A stretch of DNA of 64,000 nucleotides from Ascarosepion bandense (lineage: Eukaryota > Mollusca > Cephalopoda > Sepiida > Sepiidae), in assembly GCA_037127315.1 (NCBI GenBank), contig JBBBDQ010000398.1, forward strand, positions 5,043,501 to 5,107,500. The letters are read 5' to 3'. Made by a program: the position numbers and the translations under genes. Below are positions 49,142 through 58,747 of the stretch, piece by piece; position 1 is the stretch's first letter, and the number at the start of each line of letters is the position of its first letter. Below the pieces are notes generated by a model. That model saw only the letters and a program-made list of their open reading frames with translations. It was not told where the DNA came from and ran no database searches.

Positions 49142-49632
49142 GCCTAAGACGTTTGCTGAATTTACTAGCCTTCCCACGAAAGGCCAGATGTGACACATGG
49201 TAATTTTATAGTGGGTATTCCCGGCCATGTAGCCGGGCCAAAAAAAATGTCTGTCTATTTTTACCGAGTCGTGGTTCTACCCTTCGGCGGAACCACGACT
49301 GGGTTTGTGCTCTCTGCTCGGAAGCAGAGATCGCCCTCTACCCGAAGGCAGAGTGCTGACAGTGTCATAGAATCGTCAGGCGAGTGCCTAAGACGTTTGC
49401 TGTATTTACTAGCCTTCCCACGCAAGGCCGGATGTGACACATGGTCATTTTATAGTGGGTATTCCCGGCCATATAGCCGGGCCAAAAAATGTATGTCTAT
49501 TTTTCCCCAGTCGTGCTTCTACCCTTCGGCGGAAACCACGCCTTGGGTTTGTGCTCGGAAGCAGAGAGCACCCTCTACCCGAAGGCAGAGTGCTGACAGT
49601 GTTATAGAGCAGTCATCCTAAGACGTCTGCTC
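49142..49632. repeat. Hairpin-rich tandem repeat, ~231-244-bp period
   Basis: CCTAAGACGTTTGCTG begins units near 49143 and 49387; a third start, CCTAAGACGTCTGCTC, is at about 49617. Each unit holds GATGTGACACATGG, GTGGGTATTCCCGGCCAT, a CCGGC-6 nt-GCCGG stem, a CGTGGTT...AACCACG-type stem around CTACCCTTCGGCGG (perfect in unit 1, damaged in unit 2), and CTCTGC...GCAGAG stems ending CGAAGGCAGAGTGCTGACAG. The 143-codon frame across it changes reading frame between units, so it is not under protein selection. Confidence 0.85.
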
Positions 49633-49799
49633 TCTCGTACCGCTTGTCACCTTACTTTAAGGTCTAGAGCATTCCATTCTCGGGGATTGCAAGATGTTCC
49701 ACTATAACATCAATTTTATTAAAGGCAGCTTAGACTTCAGCTGTTTTTAATTTTCACATACTTGTCTGAAGATTCTTTTTCGCTTCCTAAGTATATAAT
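49633..49799. other. Short unclassified spacer
   Basis: Nothing recognised. The phrase CTTCGCTTCCTAAGTATATAAT-like at 49780 recurs near 50344, on the far side of the SINE-A/LINE-L pair. Confidence 0.35.
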
Positions 49800-49802
49800 A
49801 AC

Positions 49803-50036
49803 GGTGTGTGTTGTGATGCAGTGGATTTCGGGTCGGAACGAGAAATCGAGGAGCCGATTTCGAATTCCAGTTGAATTCATTGCATTCACTTACGCGCAAA
49901 TACCCTTGGAAAAGGTATCAATCCGTCTCTTCCTTCCAGTTATGGGTTAAATACCAGGACAGATTGGGTTCTATAGCCTTGGCTGGCAACCAGTCTACCG
50001 CAGAAAGTAATGGCAAACTACTGCGGGATAATCTTA
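49803..50036 (+). mobile_element. SINE-A truncated by LINE-L (plus)
   Basis: A-box TGTGATGCAGTGGATTTCG, B-box GATTTCGAATTCCAG, and body to TACTGCGGGATAATCTT, where it is replaced abruptly by the LINE-L tail. Confidence 0.85.
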
Positions 50037-50245
50037 TCACCCCGAGCAAGGCGGTAATGCCACTTATGTCCAGGGGGTTACATAAGAGTAAAAAGATTAA
50101 GTAGAAGAGAGTGAAGAGGAAGACGAGCCAGTTAGAAAGGAGCAAGAGAAGGATGGGAATACAGGTATGATGACATTGCAAAGGTGGAGAGAAAGGAAAG
50201 GATATACGGAGTGATGAAAAACTAGGTCAAGTGGTTAATAGATGA
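50037..50245 (-). mobile_element. LINE-L 3'UTR fragment (minus)
   Basis: Tail complement ATCACCCCGAGCAAGGCGGT and AGGGGGTTACATAAGAGT, then 3'UTR sequence. Little or no coding sequence remains. It interrupts a SINE-A. Confidence 0.8.
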
Positions 50246-50429
50246 TAGTTGTTTGTAGCGATATAATTATAGAAAAAATTATTCGAACCATCTCAAGCTT
50301 CGGCTATTTTGAATTTTTACATACTGTTCTGAAGGGTTTTTTTTCGCTTCTTAAGTATATAATACATTCGACAGGTCTTGTGATTTTACCTGAGACTGTA
50401 TAGGACCTTGCTGATTAAAGTCTATGCTT
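50246..50429. other. Spacer with a local repeat
   Basis: TTTTTCGCTTCTTAAGTATATAAT (near 50340-50363) matches 49778-49800 (CTTTTTCGCTTCCTAAGTAT). A roughly 560-bp direct repeat therefore flanks the SINE-A/LINE-L composite. Confidence 0.5.
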
Positions 50430-50895
50430 GGTTGTTTTGTTTTTCTGGCATATTAACCTCGGCGAGTCATTTATTGCCAACTAAATTTTATTTATTTATT
50501 GCTGGTAATACCTTTTTCTTTCAACAATTTATTGTTGTTTTTATATAAGTTTTGTGTCTAGTAATACTTTTTCTTTTCGAGTATCAAGATTCATTGGGAT
50601 TTGTTTTTAAGAGTCCCCAAATTCTACCCTGTTATAACTGAAGGAAAGGGACGAAATTAATACCTTTCCCAAGGGTACCAGTGCTTAAGTGAATGCAAGG
50701 TATTCAACTGGAATTCGAACTCGGCTCACCGATTTCGCTTTCCGAGCCTATATCCACTGCACCACAACGCAAATCTGTCACTAACCGCTTATGTATTCCC
50801 AACCGGTCACTCATCTAAGTACTGCCCAAGCTCAACGTTGCTTAACTTCGGTGATCGAGCGAGAACCTGTGTATTCAATGTGATATGGCCGTAAG
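50430..50895 (-). mobile_element. SINE-5S, copy 3
   Basis: The 5S head on the minus strand spans 50787-50895 and holds ACCGAAGTTAAGCAACGTTG and CAGTACTTAGATGAGTGACC. A tRNA head (B-box complement TGGAATTCGAACTCGGC), the shared body and the family-specific 3' part follow. The 3' region matches copy 2 down to GTTGTTTTGTTTTTCTGGCA (about 50432). Confidence 0.8.
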
Positions 50896-51169
50896 ACTAA
50901 ACTCTATCCATTTAGTTTTAAAAGTATTGACATATAATTCACGCTTCTTGCCATTTTTTTTAGATGATGTAGGACAACTTTTGCATTGACAATGGTGTCT
51001 ACAATACTACCTAGGTCATTTGCATAGACAATATCTCTCAAATGTTTTTTGAAGGATACCGATTTGTGAGTCATCGTGATAAAATTAAATCTAGATGATT
51101 ATAACATCAACATGAAGACAATCGTTTGTATGTAAATATTGCTATGATAAACATTATTACAATGTTTCT
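50896..51169. other. AT-rich unclassified stretch
   Basis: Nothing recognised. Confidence 0.3.
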
Positions 51170-51500
51170 ATATGGAATAATGTCCTCCTATTTAGTGTTG
51201 TTTTCACAACATTTCGGCCCTTGTACCTTCCGGCATTTTCCAAGGTGTACCGGTTGATCCTGTTAACCAACAGAGAATTCAGAACTGAAATGTTTGTGTT
51301 GTTTAATCTACGGGGTAGCATGTTCTCGTCCCACTGCCCATTTTTAGGTTATTTTATTTTCCACTGAACAATAGGTCAGTTGATTAGAACGTTGCTTCGT
51401 GGATTAATGACATCGTAATTCTGAGTTCAGTTTCAATACCTAGGTCGGTCAGTATGTATTCGGACTAAGTAGAATTAAGGTGAGCAATAACTAAGGAGCG
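51170..51500. repeat. SINE-C related fragment
   Basis: ACAACATTTCGGCCCTTGTA and CTTCCGGCATTTTCCAAGGT resemble the SINE-C start at 36055-36100. ATAGGTCAGTTGATTAGAAC and TTCTGAGTTCAGTTTC look like decayed tRNA-type boxes, here on the plus strand. Assignment is weak. Confidence 0.35.
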
Positions 51501-51532
51501 CTAAAATAGACATGGGCAGTGGAACGTAGAAA

Positions 51533-51722
51533 AGTCAGTTAATTGCCATACATGATTACACACTTTCGAGACATGATTGACTAGGCAAAAGTTATTTTCC
51601 CTGTAGTAGGTTGCCATTACTCTCTGAGTAGACTGGTTGCCAACCAAGGCTATAGAATCCAATTTGTCCAGTTAATCAACCCATAGCTGGATGGAGAATA
51701 GATAGATTCATACTTTTGCCAA
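51533..51722 (-). mobile_element. SINE-A, 3' half (minus)
   Basis: Complement of GTCAGTTAATTGCCATACAT, TAGACTGGTTGCCAACCAAG and CATAGCTGGATGGAGAATAG. The tRNA head is missing. Confidence 0.8.
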
Positions 51723-51820
51723 GAAGAAAAAGGTTTAATTTGAAACTCCATGTAGGTTACCCGGAATTCGCACAAATCTCCTATTTGTTTTAAGAAGTTT
51801 TTCGTTGAAGAGGATGCTAT

Positions 51821-51979
51821 ATATATATATATTTTAAGTTATAGTTTAGAACATGTACAAACTATAATTTACTAAAAAAGTGTACATTTTTTATCGACAT
51901 CGAAAAAACAATGTCTCATCAGGTTGTTAATAATGATGCTACCATATATATATATATATATATATAGTCATCCACAGAC

Positions 51980-52031
<52 letters not shown>
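51821..52031. repeat. Cluster of (TA)n tracts with a small hairpin
   Basis: TA runs at 51821-51832, 51943-51965 and 51982-52031. Between them TTATAGTTT (about 51839) and AAACTATAA (about 51859) form an imperfect hairpin. Confidence 0.85.
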
Positions 52032-52033
<2 letters not shown>

Positions 52034-52239
52034 CTTTCGCAAAGAAAGAAAGAATAGTAAAGGAATATAATTTTTTGATATGTTAAGTTTATAAACAGTT
52101 AAATGACTTGTTTGTTTGATTTTCTTTTTTAAGGATTTTGACTGTTATTTAAAGCAGAATGCTATATTTGATAGTAAGAATACTGCTTTTTTATTGCGAT
52201 TGAATATTGCATTACCAAATTATTATGAGTAACAATGCT
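52032..52239. other. AT-rich spacer
   Basis: Nothing recognised. Confidence 0.3.
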
Positions 52240-52309
52240 TCTAGTAATTTATCCATAGATTGTAGGGAAGATAGATTTATAACTTTCCCAATTTTAAGGG
52301 TACGTAAGA
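52240..52309 (-). mobile_element. SINE-A remnant (minus)
   Basis: TTATCCATAGATTGTAGGGA, then AACTTTCCCAATTTTAAGGG and TACGTAAG, follow the SINE-A body order. It abuts the start of RTE-like coding sequence. Confidence 0.5.
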
Positions 52310-53565
52310 ATGAGTTACATTACAAAACTGATCGTCCGAATACTGATGAATAGAGCAAGAATTAGAATCAGGCCAGAGATAGGACAAGAACAGTGCGGGT
52401 TCGTCAAAGACACTGGAACAAGGAATACCATATTTATGATGAGGATGCTCTCTGAAAGGGCAATACAAATGAAGAAGGACTTATACCTGTGCTTTATTGA
52501 CTATGCAAATGCGTTCAACAAAATACGCCACAAAGAATTAATATTTGGGAAAGACATTGGGGTAATTAAATATCTCTACTAGCAAACTGTCTGCATACGG
52601 ACAGGTAACAAATTCAGCAGTTATACAAAGATAGAAAGAGGCGTATGACAGGGATGTGTATTTTCACAGGATTTATTTAACTTGTACAGTGAGAATATTT
52701 TGAGGACCCTAGATGTTATACTAAGATTTGTCATCGAAGGTCACAATCTGAACAACATAAGATAAGCAGACGACACAGTGTTAATTGCAGACACGGAAAA
52801 AAAACTACAGGACCTCTTACAGAAGATAACTGAAGAAAGTGACATGAAGGGATTACAAATAAACTGCAAGAAACCCGAATGCATTGTCATCAGCAGAAAG
52901 AGCAGCCCAAAGTGTCAAATACAGGTTGGGGATGTTAAAATCAAACAGGTATGAAAATGCAAATATCTGGGAATTGTTCTACCTGAAGACTGAAAGTGCG
53001 GCACAGAGATCCAAAGGCGAATTGGCATGGCAAAAGACGCGTTCCAGAAGCTGATAAAGTATTAAGTCACAGGGAACTTTCACTAGAAACAAAGAAGATT
53101 AATTCTTTAATATGGCAGCGAATGTTGGACAATATCAACAAAGAAGAAAGGGACACTTGAAGCAGCTGAAATATCGTTCTACGGAAGGACGTTGCGGATA
53201 TCGTGAACCGAGCATGTGAGCAATGACGAGATTTTGGAAATGATGGAAACTAAAAGGAAATTAATATTGAGCATCAGGAAGAGACAACTAAAGTTCCTTG
53301 GACATGCAATGAAGAAGGAGGGCTTGGAGAACCTGATACTAACAGGCCAGATAGAGGGAAAAGAGACAGAGGAATGAAAAGCAGCGAGTAACATATTTAA
53401 AATGCCTGAGTAGCTGGATGACAGAACGGGGGCTGAGAGACGCTACAGGAGAAAGCGTGCCAAGTGCAACCAGGGACAGGGAGACGTGGAAGGCCATGAT
53501 CGCCTACGTCCTGAAGAGACAAGGTACATAAAAGAAGAGGTGAATATCGCGAACCCAACTGAAAG
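52310..53565 (+). mobile_element. RTE-like LINE, RT domain to C-terminus (longest copy)
   Basis: The plus frame 52310-52582 starts MSYITKLIVRILMNRARIR, followed by EIGQEQCGFVKDTGTRN and RT motif A LYLCFIDYANAFNKI. Later pieces are RGV-stop-QGCVFSQDLFNLY (motif B), then ADDTVLIA (motif C; the Tyr codon of YADD is now a stop, near 52767-52780). INCKKPECIVISRKSS, KCKYLGIVLPED, MAKDAFQKL, YGSECWTIST, TEHVSNDEILEMMETKRK, IRKRQLKFLGHAMKKEGLEN and the RDRETWKAMI end follow. Stops and about three frameshifts kill it. The endonuclease domain is missing. The family resembles 'endonuclease-reverse transcriptase' LINEs of RTE type. That clade name is from memory and unverified. Confidence 0.85.
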
Positions 53566-53569
53566 TCAC

Positions 53570-53620
53570 ACGCGGATCTCTGACTTTTCATTACGAGCCG
53601 ATATTCATTATATCACTTAC
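53570..53620 (-). mobile_element. SINE-A head remnant (minus)
   Basis: GGATCTCTGACTTTTCATTA then CGAGCCGATATTCATTATAT corresponds to the SINE-A loop and A-box on the minus strand. About 50 bp only. Confidence 0.5.
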
Positions 53621-54079
53621 ATTTTATTAATTTAGTGAAAGTTAGTAAAAATAATAATAAAATAATAACTATTAAATCGTTTTAGTTATATTTTTATGCC
53701 ATTTCTTTTTTTTTAACTTGTGTTTAAATTTAATCAAATCGAAAGGATAGAATTGGACACAGTTTGTACTTTTAACTTACCGCTTTGTCAGCAATAAGCA
53801 GTAAAAGCTAATTTCTGATATATTTTGGCAGACGACATTTGTTGTGCTTAGTTTCTTTCAAAGGAAGGAAAGAAACGTCAATTATTTCAATGATTCCCCG
53901 CTGCCAAACCAGCCGCTACATCATTTATCGATATTGCATTTATCTTCAGAACAAACAGTTCATCCCAAATAGAAATTATATCCTCGTTTACTTCGTTACG
54001 GCTGTCAATTTGTTATGGCGCGCCTTTTTAAACCAATCTTTTCCTCATCAACATTGTGACTTAGCGTTCTGCGACTTTT
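53621..54079. other. AT-rich unclassified stretch
   Basis: Nothing recognised. Confidence 0.3.
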
Positions 54080-55095
54080 TCTCGACTCTTTCCTTTTTTT
54101 TTTTTTTTGTTATCCTCTTTTGCTTTTCTTCATCTCTTTTCTTTTTCCTTTTTTTCTTTTCGTCGTTTTATTTTCCATACTATATGCGGTTCTTTTTTTA
54201 TATAATATTTCTTCGTTGTCTTCTTTTTCGTTTTTTTTTTTCTCTTTTAACTTCACATTTTTGTCTCCCTTGTCTCGTTAATTTTTCCTTTCCTTTTATT
54301 ATTTTTTTCTTCTTTTTTCCTGCTTTCTTTTACTTGGGTGCACGTTATGGTGCAGTGGATATCGACTCTGAGCGAAAACTCGAAGTGCCGAGTTCGAATT
54401 CCAGCTGAATTTCTTGTTTTCACTTACGCACAAATATTCTTGAGAAAGGTATTAATCCGTCTCTTCTCTCCAGTTATAGGTTAAATGATAGGACGGATTG
54501 GATTTTATAGCCTGGGCTGGCAACCAGTCTACCATAGAAAGCAATGGTAACCTACTGCAGGATAAATTTTCTGCCCAGACAGTCATGTCTCTTTCTGAAT
54601 TCTTTTACTTATTCCATGGATTCTGTTTTTTTTCTTTTAAATCTTGTCTTTTTTTATTCATATTCTTTTGTTTAATAATTTTTCTGCTTTTTTCTGCTTT
54701 ATTTTATTTTTGTTGCGAAAATGAATTAAATGTACTTCCTTTCTCGCAAGTTTCTTTTCCTTCTTCCTTTACTTTTTTTACACTTTTTTCGCTTTCACTT
54801 TCATTTCTTCATTCTTGATTTCCTTCACAGTCTCTGCCTTTTTTCGTCTTCATATTTTATTCTCTTCTTTTTTGTTTTCTTTTTCATTCCTGTTTTAATC
54901 TTTTCCTTTTCTTTTTTGCATTTCTCTTTATACTTCTTTCTTTTATTCTTTCTTTTCCATTGAATTCCTCTACTACTATTTCCGGTTTCTTTCTTTATTT
55001 TTTTCTTCATATTTTTTCTTCTTCATTTTTTCTTTAAATTCTGTTTTACTCTTTCTTCTGTTTCTCCTTCAATCCTTTTGATTTTTTTTTTCATA
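54080..55095. repeat. Pyrimidine-rich tract (T/C), invaded by a SINE-A
   Basis: The plus strand is dominated by T and C with very few A or G runs in 54080-54340 and 54597-55095. The SINE-A at 54345-54596 interrupts it. Phe/Ser/Leu-rich plus frames and Lys-rich minus frames here are composition effects. Confidence 0.85.
54345..54596 (+). mobile_element. SINE-A inside the pyrimidine tract (plus)
   Basis: A-box TATGGTGCAGTGGATATCG, B-box GAGTTCGAATTCCAG, and the body to CAGTCATGTCTCTTTCTG; the last ~50 bp are missing. Confidence 0.9.
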
Positions 55096-55164
55096 ATGAA
55101 ATGCATGTGTATATCATAAAGCAAAACTATAGAAAAGAAAGATAGCGCTACATCAAAATCTAAA

Positions 55165-55475
55165 GTATTTTTTAACTTTTTCAACAGTAAAAGGTTGGGA
55201 CCTACAAGCCAATCTAGTAGCACGCTTAAATTCATGGGGACAGGGCACCAAGGTTGAAGCTCGTCATAACAGATACAGTGAAAACATTTGCACAAAAGAC
55301 AGCTGGAAGGCACATCACGCCATTGAGAAAGTGACTTTAGTCGAGATGGCAAATCAGCATCAATTGCATTGCAGATATTTCTTTGGATTTTGTCAAGAAT
55401 TTCCAGACGAATAGCAGGATCAGCCGACCAGGTATAGCAACGGTATTTAACGCACAGACGAATACTATATATATA
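55165..55475 (-). mobile_element. LINE-L internal fragment (minus), head-to-head with the next copy
   Basis: The minus frame includes YTWSADPAIRLEILDKIQRN, then ICNAIDADLPSRLKSLSQWR, DVPSSCLLCKCFHCICYDEL and the WLVGPNLL block. The 5' end at 55475 meets the 5' end of the plus-strand LINE-L. The 3' part is lost into low-complexity sequence. Confidence 0.8.
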
Positions 55476-56294
55476 AATACCGTGCATGGAATACTGTTTT
55501 CATATCGGGTCAGTGTTCTCGACAGGCTCCAAAAGAGGATTTGTAATGTGATAAATCCCGACCTGGCAGCTCGACTCCAGCCACTTCCTCAACTGCGGGA
55601 TATGGCCTCCCTCTCTCTCTTCTACAAATATTTTCATGTCTTCTGCTCCGAAGAACTTAGGTCACTGGTGCCCCCTCCACAAGAATTTACTCGGGCAACC
55701 AGACTGACATCAAGGTCCCACCCTTTTACAGTTATACCAACCAAATGCAGGCGACAATTCTACTCCATCAGCTTCTTTACTTGCACTAAACTATCGTCCG
55801 GTTCACGCTCCACCCACGTCTATAGAACAGGTTAAGAGGCTCATCCCTTGTTCCCTGTTTAGGATGTGGTTTCCGGTTTTCTCTTTTCCAATCTCTTCAA
55901 TCTTATGTAGCCCCCTGCACATAAGTGGCGTTACCGCCTTGCTCGGGGTGACATGATTAAAAAAAAAACTTACCGCCTGTGGAACTCCCTTCCATATATT
56001 TGTTTTCCTGACAGCTATAACCTCCAAGAATTTAAATGCAAAGTCAATTCCCATCTTTTATCCATTTAACTTCAGCCCTTTTTACATCAACCGTGTTATC
56101 TTGTTCTTTTTTTTTTCTATCTTCGTAACTGTCTTTACTTCTGTGTTCATATCATTCTCTTGCCCTTTCTCTTCCGCCCCCCTGTAGCTGGTTTGTACTT
56201 GTCTTCACTTTTTCCTGATAAAACTTTAACTCTCTTATGTAGCCCCCTGCACATCTGTGGCGGTACCACCTTGCTTGGGGTGAAATGATTAAAA
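55476..56294 (+). mobile_element. LINE-L 3' part (plus), interrupted by SINE-T
   Basis: CATGGAATACTGTTTTCATA (EYC..), then KRICNVINPDLAARLQPLPQ, LRDMASLSLFYKYFHVFCSE, TRLTSRSHPFTVIPTKCRRQ, and FYSISFFTC. Coding is broken at 55786 by a SINE-T and resumes at 55969 with CTTACCGCCTGTGGAACTCC (..RLWNSL). The 3' end is TATGTAGCCCCCTGCACATC, GGGGTGAAATGATTAAAAAA. Confidence 0.9.
55786..55968 (+). mobile_element. SINE-T monomer nested in LINE-L
   Basis: Head AAACTATCGTCCGGTTCACG, CTCATCCCTTGTTCCCTGTT, TAGGATGTGGTTTCCGG, then the LINE-L-like tail TATGTAGCCCCCTGCACATA, GCTCGGGGTGACATGATTAA and poly-A. It replaces 2-4 bases of the host LINE-L at a clean junction. At 183 bp this is the clearest unit from which to define SINE-T length. 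Confidence 0.9.
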
Positions 56295-56295
56295 A

Positions 56296-56442
56296 AATAT
56301 GCAAGATGGGTTCTGAAGAGAAAAACATTCTGGCCCCGGGTAAGCGACCCCGCCTTCCCCGCTGTAGTTCCAATATATTGGTTTCACTTCATATCGGGTG
56401 AAAAAGTGAGGCCAACAAGTCGAGCCGTTTTGTTTTTCAAAA
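56296..56442 (-). mobile_element. LINE-L internal fragment (minus)
   Basis: The minus strand reads FLKNKTARLVGLTFSPDMK (complement of 56384-56440) then ECFSLQNPSCIFF. It corresponds to the 'LPK..T.RILGLTFS.DLKW' region upstream of the block found in other copies. It lies back-to-back with the 3' end of the plus-strand LINE-L at 56294. Confidence 0.65.
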
Positions 56443-56444
56443 AA

Positions 56445-56995
56445 ACTAACAGAAGACGGAAAATGCGACACTGAGATCCAAAGGAGAATTGGTATGACGA
56501 AAGAAGCATTCCAGAAGTTGAGAAGAAAGAAGATAATTTCACTAGAAACAAAGAGGAGAGTACTGGATGTTTATGTGATGTCAGTTCTTCATTATGGCAG
56601 TGAATGTTGGACAATATCTTTGAAGATAAAAGAAGAAACTTGAAGCAGCTGAAATGTGGTTCTACAGAAGGATGCTGCGGATATCATGGACCAAGCATAT
56701 GAGCAATGATGAGGTTTTAGAAAGGATGGAGACGAAAAGGAAATTAATGCTGGACATCAGAAAGAGACAACTAAAGTTCCTGGGATATGCAATGAGGAAG
56801 GAGGGCTTGGAGAACCTGTTACTAACAGGCCAGATAAATTGGAAAAGAGACAAGAGAAAGCAGCAGATAACATTTGAATGATTGATCAGGTGGATGACGG
56901 AACGAGGGTTGCATGGTGCAACAGCAGAAAGCGTGCTAAGAGCCACCACGGACAGGGATGTGTGGAAATCCATGGAACATAAAAGATGAAGTCTT
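56445..56995 (+). mobile_element. RTE-like LINE, C-terminal fragment (plus)
   Basis: LTEDGKCDTEIQRRIGMTKE, AFQKL, RRVLDVYVMSVLHYGSECWT, then AAEMWFYRRMLRISWTKHMS, NDEVLERMETKRKLMLDIRK, RQLKFLGYAMRKEGLENLLL and TGQINWKRDKRKQQITFE, then a stop. Terminal DRDVWKSM sequence is present in another frame. Better preserved than most copies. Confidence 0.85.
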
Positions 56996-57313
56996 CTTCC
57001 CACAACTATCACTCTCTTACGTGTGAAGAACGGATAGGAATATTGGACTGTACCATTCCAAGGGAATTATGAAAAGATTTGCATCTTGCGTTCGCATCTC
57101 AGTTGAATGTTGTTTGGTTTTCCTAACGATTGTTGTTTTTGCCTTTTCCTCGTTATTCCAAGTAAAATTCAGGCCAAAGAAAACTTGCATCAGACATGCT
57201 GATGGTTGGATGCAAAGTTTCTATATGGCGGTTTAAGGAAAACAGTTTTGTTTTAGAAGCATTAAAATTTACAAACCCAGTTAACCACTATTTCTCTTTC
57301 TCTTTTTCTCGCG

Positions 57314-57353
<40 letters not shown>

Positions 57354-57624
57354 TTGTTTTCGCATGTGTATGTGTATATGTGCGTATGGGTCAAATGTCA
57401 TAGCTGTTTTTGCTTTTCATAATTTTCTTGTCTCCTTATACGCTGTCCCTCTACTTTTACGTTTTTTTATCTTTCCGTTTTTTTCATCTTTCAGCTCTGA
57501 GAGTCAAAGATTATTTAACAATATCACTTTTTCGGTATCACAGAAACATTTTTTTGGTTTTTACGGCAATATATATTTCTCGAAATAGATATAAAAATAG
57601 ATAGATGAGGCTCTAATCAATGTC
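56996..57624. other. Unclassified stretch
   Basis: Contains a (GT)n tract at 57320-57352; a 130-codon plus frame (57196-57588) crosses it and has no recognised motif. Confidence 0.35.
57320..57352. repeat. (GT)n microsatellite
   Basis: About 33 bp of TG/GT repeats. Confidence 0.95.
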
Positions 57625-57900
57625 GAAATGGTTCATCATCTCTCATTGCTAGTCGTTTTTTTTACAATAAATATGGCTTCCGTTTCTCGATGTCAGTTGC
57701 TGATGTACTTACGATAATTGCAGAAAGAGTCTATCCTGTTCTAGATAAATACGACGAAAACCGGGCTATTGTGCTGGACATCTCGAACGCTTTACAGGGT
57801 TTGGTATATATGCGTCTACAAGCTGAAACGTTACTGTACTTAATACTGGTAATTGTGATGGCATTCCCCTGGGCGGTTTAAGCCGGCTTCTTCACCACAT
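57625..57900 (+). mobile_element. LINE RT N-terminal fragment (jockey/CR1-like), split by SINE-A
   Basis: The frame 57690-57881 reads MSVADVLTIIAERVYPVLDK, then YDENRAIVLDISNALQGLV, the 'STADVLT.I.E....ALD....RAVALDISKAFD' block of jockey/CR1-like RTs, containing motif A (the ALDIS Asp). Continuation with motif B/C is at 58180-58570. Confidence 0.75.
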
Positions 57901-57924
57901 GTGGTGTTTAAAATTTTCCTAATT

Positions 57925-58097
57925 CTTATTGCGATAGACTTGTTGCCAACCATGGCTATAGAATCCACTCTGTTCTGCTATTTATCCATAGCTAGGGGAA
58001 GAAGATATGAATTCATATTTTTTCAAGGATATTATCACATCAGTGAATGTAAGGAATTCGACTGGAATTGAAAATTAGCTCTCCGATTATTTAATCC
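57925..58097 (-). mobile_element. SINE-A inserted in LINE RT sequence (minus)
   Basis: GCGATAGACTTGTTGCCAAC, GAATCCACTCTGTTCTGCTA and GAATTCGACTGGAATTGAAA show the SINE-A body and head complement. The 3' tail part is missing and the B-box is damaged. Confidence 0.7.
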
Positions 58098-58179
58098 CAG
58101 CTGCTGACTCCAGAAATATTTGAACGGATCCAAGTCTCTCCTAGTCGTTAAATGCTGGTTACTCTGAACTGCTAACAGT

Positions 58180-58575
58180 ATAAAACATTTCGTACTAACA
58201 CGGATGTTCCGCTGGGCTCCATTCTTGTTCCGACTCTGTTTTTAGTTTTCATTAATGACATCAGTTCTCAAATTTGTATTTACGCTGATGACACAACAAT
58301 TTACTCCTGCGGCGATAGTAATGCTGATCAGGTCGACAAGGTCAAGTTCACGTCCGATGTCTAAAACGATCTAAAGTCCGTTGTTCAATGCGGTAAAAGA
58401 TGGCTTGTTAATTTTAATGCCTCCAACACTAAACTAATTTCTATTAATCATCTGATAGACCCCTCGCTGCCTTCCATCAGCGTGGCTGATGGTAACCAAC
58501 AGAAAATAACTTCGGCTATTGGACCGACTATATTGAATCCATTGCTTGGTCAGCTGTGTAGTGCAAGATAGTTTT
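58180..58575 (+). mobile_element. LINE RT motif B to C fragment (jockey/CR1-like)
   Basis: The plus frame reads TDVPLGSILVPTLFLVFIND (motif B region) and ICIYADDTTIYSC, with YADD codons at 58281-58292 intact. A stop follows, then KRWLVNFNASNTKLISINHL and PSLPSISVADG. The CTATATTGAATCCATTGC phrase (about 58528-58545, YIESIA) shows it continues into LINE-L-type linker in another frame. Together with 57625-57900 it represents one LINE copy, probably LINE-L itself. Confidence 0.8.
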
Positions 58576-58747
58576 TTTCTCTCCAGGATATACCTCATAT
58601 ATCTATAAGCATTCGTCCCTGCCACACATTTTCCGATGCGACTGATATTTTTACCTTCAGTTACCTGGTAAAATCAAAATAAGAATCAGTTAATATTTGG
58701 TCTTGACTGCTTGGCTTCAGTCAATTTGCCGCCGTTTTCTGCATTTT
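58576..58747. other. Short unclassified spacer
   Basis: Nothing recognised. Confidence 0.3.

Noticed and set aside
49190..49621. 143-codon frame as a possible gene
   Set aside because: The frame reads two tandem DNA repeats in different frames, with no shared peptide. The repeat is explained by DNA hairpins, not coding.
54730..54963. Phe/Leu/Ser-rich frame as a membrane protein
   Set aside because: Composition is fully explained by the pyrimidine-rich tract.
57196..57588. 130-codon plus frame with CVCVCVC run
   Set aside because: Extended by a (GT)n microsatellite; no other recognisable content.
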